Source: CAYVTV01 sp964526475
Lineage (GTDB): Bacteria > Bacteroidota > Bacteroidia > Bacteroidales > GCA-2748055
NCBI GenBank assembly: GCA_964526475.1
Contig: CAZGKF010000004.1
Location: 45,478-109,477, forward strand
Direction: 5' to 3'
Length of the DNA stretch: 64,000 bases
Shown here: piece by piece, positions 62,658 through 64,000 of the stretch
Position numbering within the stretch: position 1 is the first letter of the stretch
Layout of the letters: each line of letters opens with the position of its first letter
Position numbers and translations under genes: made by a program
The notes under the pieces: model-generated
What the model was told of the DNA's origin: nothing
Database searches by the model: none
The model's input: the letters and a program-made list of their open reading frames with translations, nothing else

Positions 62658-63566
62658 TTAATTGGATTTAACAGCGCCAATTTTTTCTTTCAAAGTTATA
62701 TCTTCTTTAATTTTTGGTTTTTCCCATAAAAAAGCACCCGTGAATGAAACAAAAGCGGTGATAACAAAAAACAGAAGGCTGAAGCTAACACCAATATCTT
62801 TATCTAACCCCAGAATTTGATAACTGGCAATAAAAACCATTTCGCGAATTCCGATTCCTCCAAAGGTGATTGGAACAATAGTTAAAATTGAAGCCAGCAT
62901 AAATAAGGCCTGATACTCCAGAATACTGTTTTCTACCCCTAAACCTAATAATAGAAAATAAGTACAAATGAGTTGAATACTTTGGGTCAGAAAAGAAAGA
63001 CCGGAAGTTTTAAATAAACTTTTATGATAGTCAGGGAAAACCCATTTAGAAACTAAAAAGTAAACCGGGTAAACCAGGAAAAAAATTATCTGCACAAACA
63101 ATTCAAATTCGTTAAATATCAATCTGATAGAACTGATAAGTACAAGGAGTAGGGCTAAAAAGAATAAAGCAATTAATCCATTGATCCGATCAAACAATAC
63201 TGCACTGATTAGCTTTTTTACAGGTTTTTTACTTTCCCTGTGCAATAAGTAAACTTTGTATCCATCACCTCCAACCCCTCCGGGAAGATACAAATTATGA
63301 AACATGCCAATAAGATACAATCTGAAATTATACCGATTTGAAAGATGAATATCGATTTCCTTAAAGAAATGACTTAATCGAATAGCACCAACTATTTTGG
63401 AGATGACAAAAAACAAAAGTGCAAGAAATAAATAAATTGGATTTGCTTTAAAAATTGTATCAGCAATCTCATTTATATCTATCTTTTTTAGTATTAGCCA
63501 TATTGCTAAACCGGTAACTACTAATTTAATTAATAACTTTAATTTCTTATTAATATGCTCGCTCAC
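62658..63566 (-). CDS. UPF0104/LPG synthase-type membrane protein
   Basis: 302 residues with about eight membrane helices. It matches the membrane domain family of lysylphosphatidylglycerol synthases (PF03706): GAIRLSHFFKEIDIHL, the conserved LIGMFHNLYLPGGVGGDGYKVYLL, the VLFDRINGLIALFF motif and TIVPITFGGIGIREM. The aminoacyl-transferase domain of MprF is absent. Stand-alone members are flippases or unknown lipid-linked transporters. Codon use and intactness suggest it lies at or beyond the end of the decaying island. Confidence 0.85.
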   Translation of the reverse strand: MSEHINKKLKLLIKLVVTGLAIWLILKKIDINEIADTIFKANPIYLFLALLFFVISKIVGAIRLSHFFKEIDIHLSNRYNFRLYLIGMFHNLYLPGGVGGDGYKVYLLHRESKKPVKKLISAVLFDRINGLIALFFLALLLVLISSIRLIFNEFELFVQIIFFLVYPVYFLVSKWVFPDYHKSLFKTSGLSFLTQSIQLICTYFLLLGLGVENSILEYQALFMLASILTIVPITFGGIGIREMVFIASYQILGLDKDIGVSFSLLFFVITAFVSFTGAFLWEKPKIKEDITLKEKIGAVKSN

Positions 63567-64000
63567 TGATTTATAATATACTTCCTTTTTATCCGGAATT
63601 TCACATCAAAATAACAATTTATAAATTACATTTTTTATATATCAATTGTTCTGAAACAATTATATGGTTCCTGACTCTGGCAAAGTTATGGTTAATAAAG
63701 TTTTCTCCATATTTTTTATAATAAAAAACAACACTTCCTGATCCTCCATTATTGAACTTCCTGTACTAAACGGTCCAAAAGCTTAAAAAGAGTCCCGGGG
63801 GAATCGTCGGGATGACTGTTTTGAAGTCGGGTATTTTTGAGTTTTGATAATGCCTGTTTCCTCATTATGCGTGACGTAATATTACGTGTCGTAAAATCAC
63901 GTAAATTATAACTTAGATGCTTCCTGAGTATGTGCTTTAAAAAAGAAGAGGCTGTCTAAAAAGACTAATCATTGAATTAATAGATTACAAATTGAAAGTA
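63567..64000. other. Intergenic region at window end
   Basis: No gene visible in 434 bases. It contains a perfect 14-base palindrome ACGTAATATTACGT at 63874-63887 with two more CGTAA words within 20 bases. Near the end, GAGGCTGTCTAAAAA at about 63945 resembles terminal repeats of some insertion sequences. Neither is explained. Confidence 0.5.

Noticed and set aside
62096..62671. 191-codon plus-strand frame
   Set aside because: The first half is antisense to the DUF4143 gene. Only a short central part resembles a propeller blade, so it was listed as a possible fragment, not a gene.

Overview
The window is an AT-rich chromosome segment of a Bacteroidota bacterium, most likely an environmental member of the Bacteroidales/Marinilabiliales group. 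The signs are: promoters of the TTTG-N19/20-TAnnTTTG type; almost no Shine-Dalgarno sequences; a type IX secretion cargo with SprB-like repeats and a CHU_C-type C-terminus beside a PorP/SprF protein; a DUF4296 lipoprotein; the ileS - TraR/DksA-like - lspA cluster; and a HU-CCDC81/SPOR protein. Gene assignments come from protein motifs read by eye; no database search was run.

Layout. 1-7.4 kb: the 3' end of glmS, a repeat-rich gap, then a six-gene leftward operon (wbpE, wbpD, wbpB, wbpA, galE, rmlB) for nucleotide sugars, including the four-gene route to UDP-2,3-diacetamido-glucuronate. 7.5-14 kb: housekeeping genes (SPOR cell-envelope protein, metG, ldcA, yraN, DUF502, a LuxE-like gene). 14-23.7 kb: a leftward uronate/rhamnogalacturonan-type catabolic locus (sodium symporter with small partner, SDR, GH88-like hydrolase, two Gfo/Idh oxidoreductases, PL11-like lyase lipoprotein, TIM-barrel isomerase). 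24-26.4 kb: TetR regulator, four-helix-bundle protein and a RAYT/REP element that abuts and supplies the last codons of lspA. 26.4-45.6 kb: core genes (lspA, ileS, ribE, cysS, rbfA, trpS), a histidine kinase, the 1630-residue secreted repeat protein with its PorP/SprF partner, a LolC/E-type permease, a sugar transferase and an Rrf2 regulator. 45.7-52.6 kb: tRNA-Gln, a GH9-like enzyme, a VWA protein divergent from an ECF sigma/anti-sigma-TonB pair, a YceI lipoprotein and a SiaC-like protein.

52.6-63.6 kb is the accessory region. It begins at an initiator tRNA-fMet whose 3' end recurs at four more places (about 52.87, 52.98, 57.68 and 61.08 kb), each time at the end of a conserved 45-base unit. 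Between these copies lie decaying modules: a Schlafen/AlbA-type gene and a TOTE-type primase-helicase gene, each present as an internally deleted or mutated copy and again as a smaller paralogous remnant; two AAA/DUF4143 ATPase genes, one interrupted by a single in-frame TGA; an intact ATPase gene with three 14-base iterons over its promoter; and an orphan XRE regulator with a perfect palindrome at its promoter. The same region carries two families of unexplained structured non-coding elements: GNRA-capped hairpins followed by T-runs (three copies) and interleaved inverted repeats (two copies, same topology, different sequence). No integrase is present in the window.
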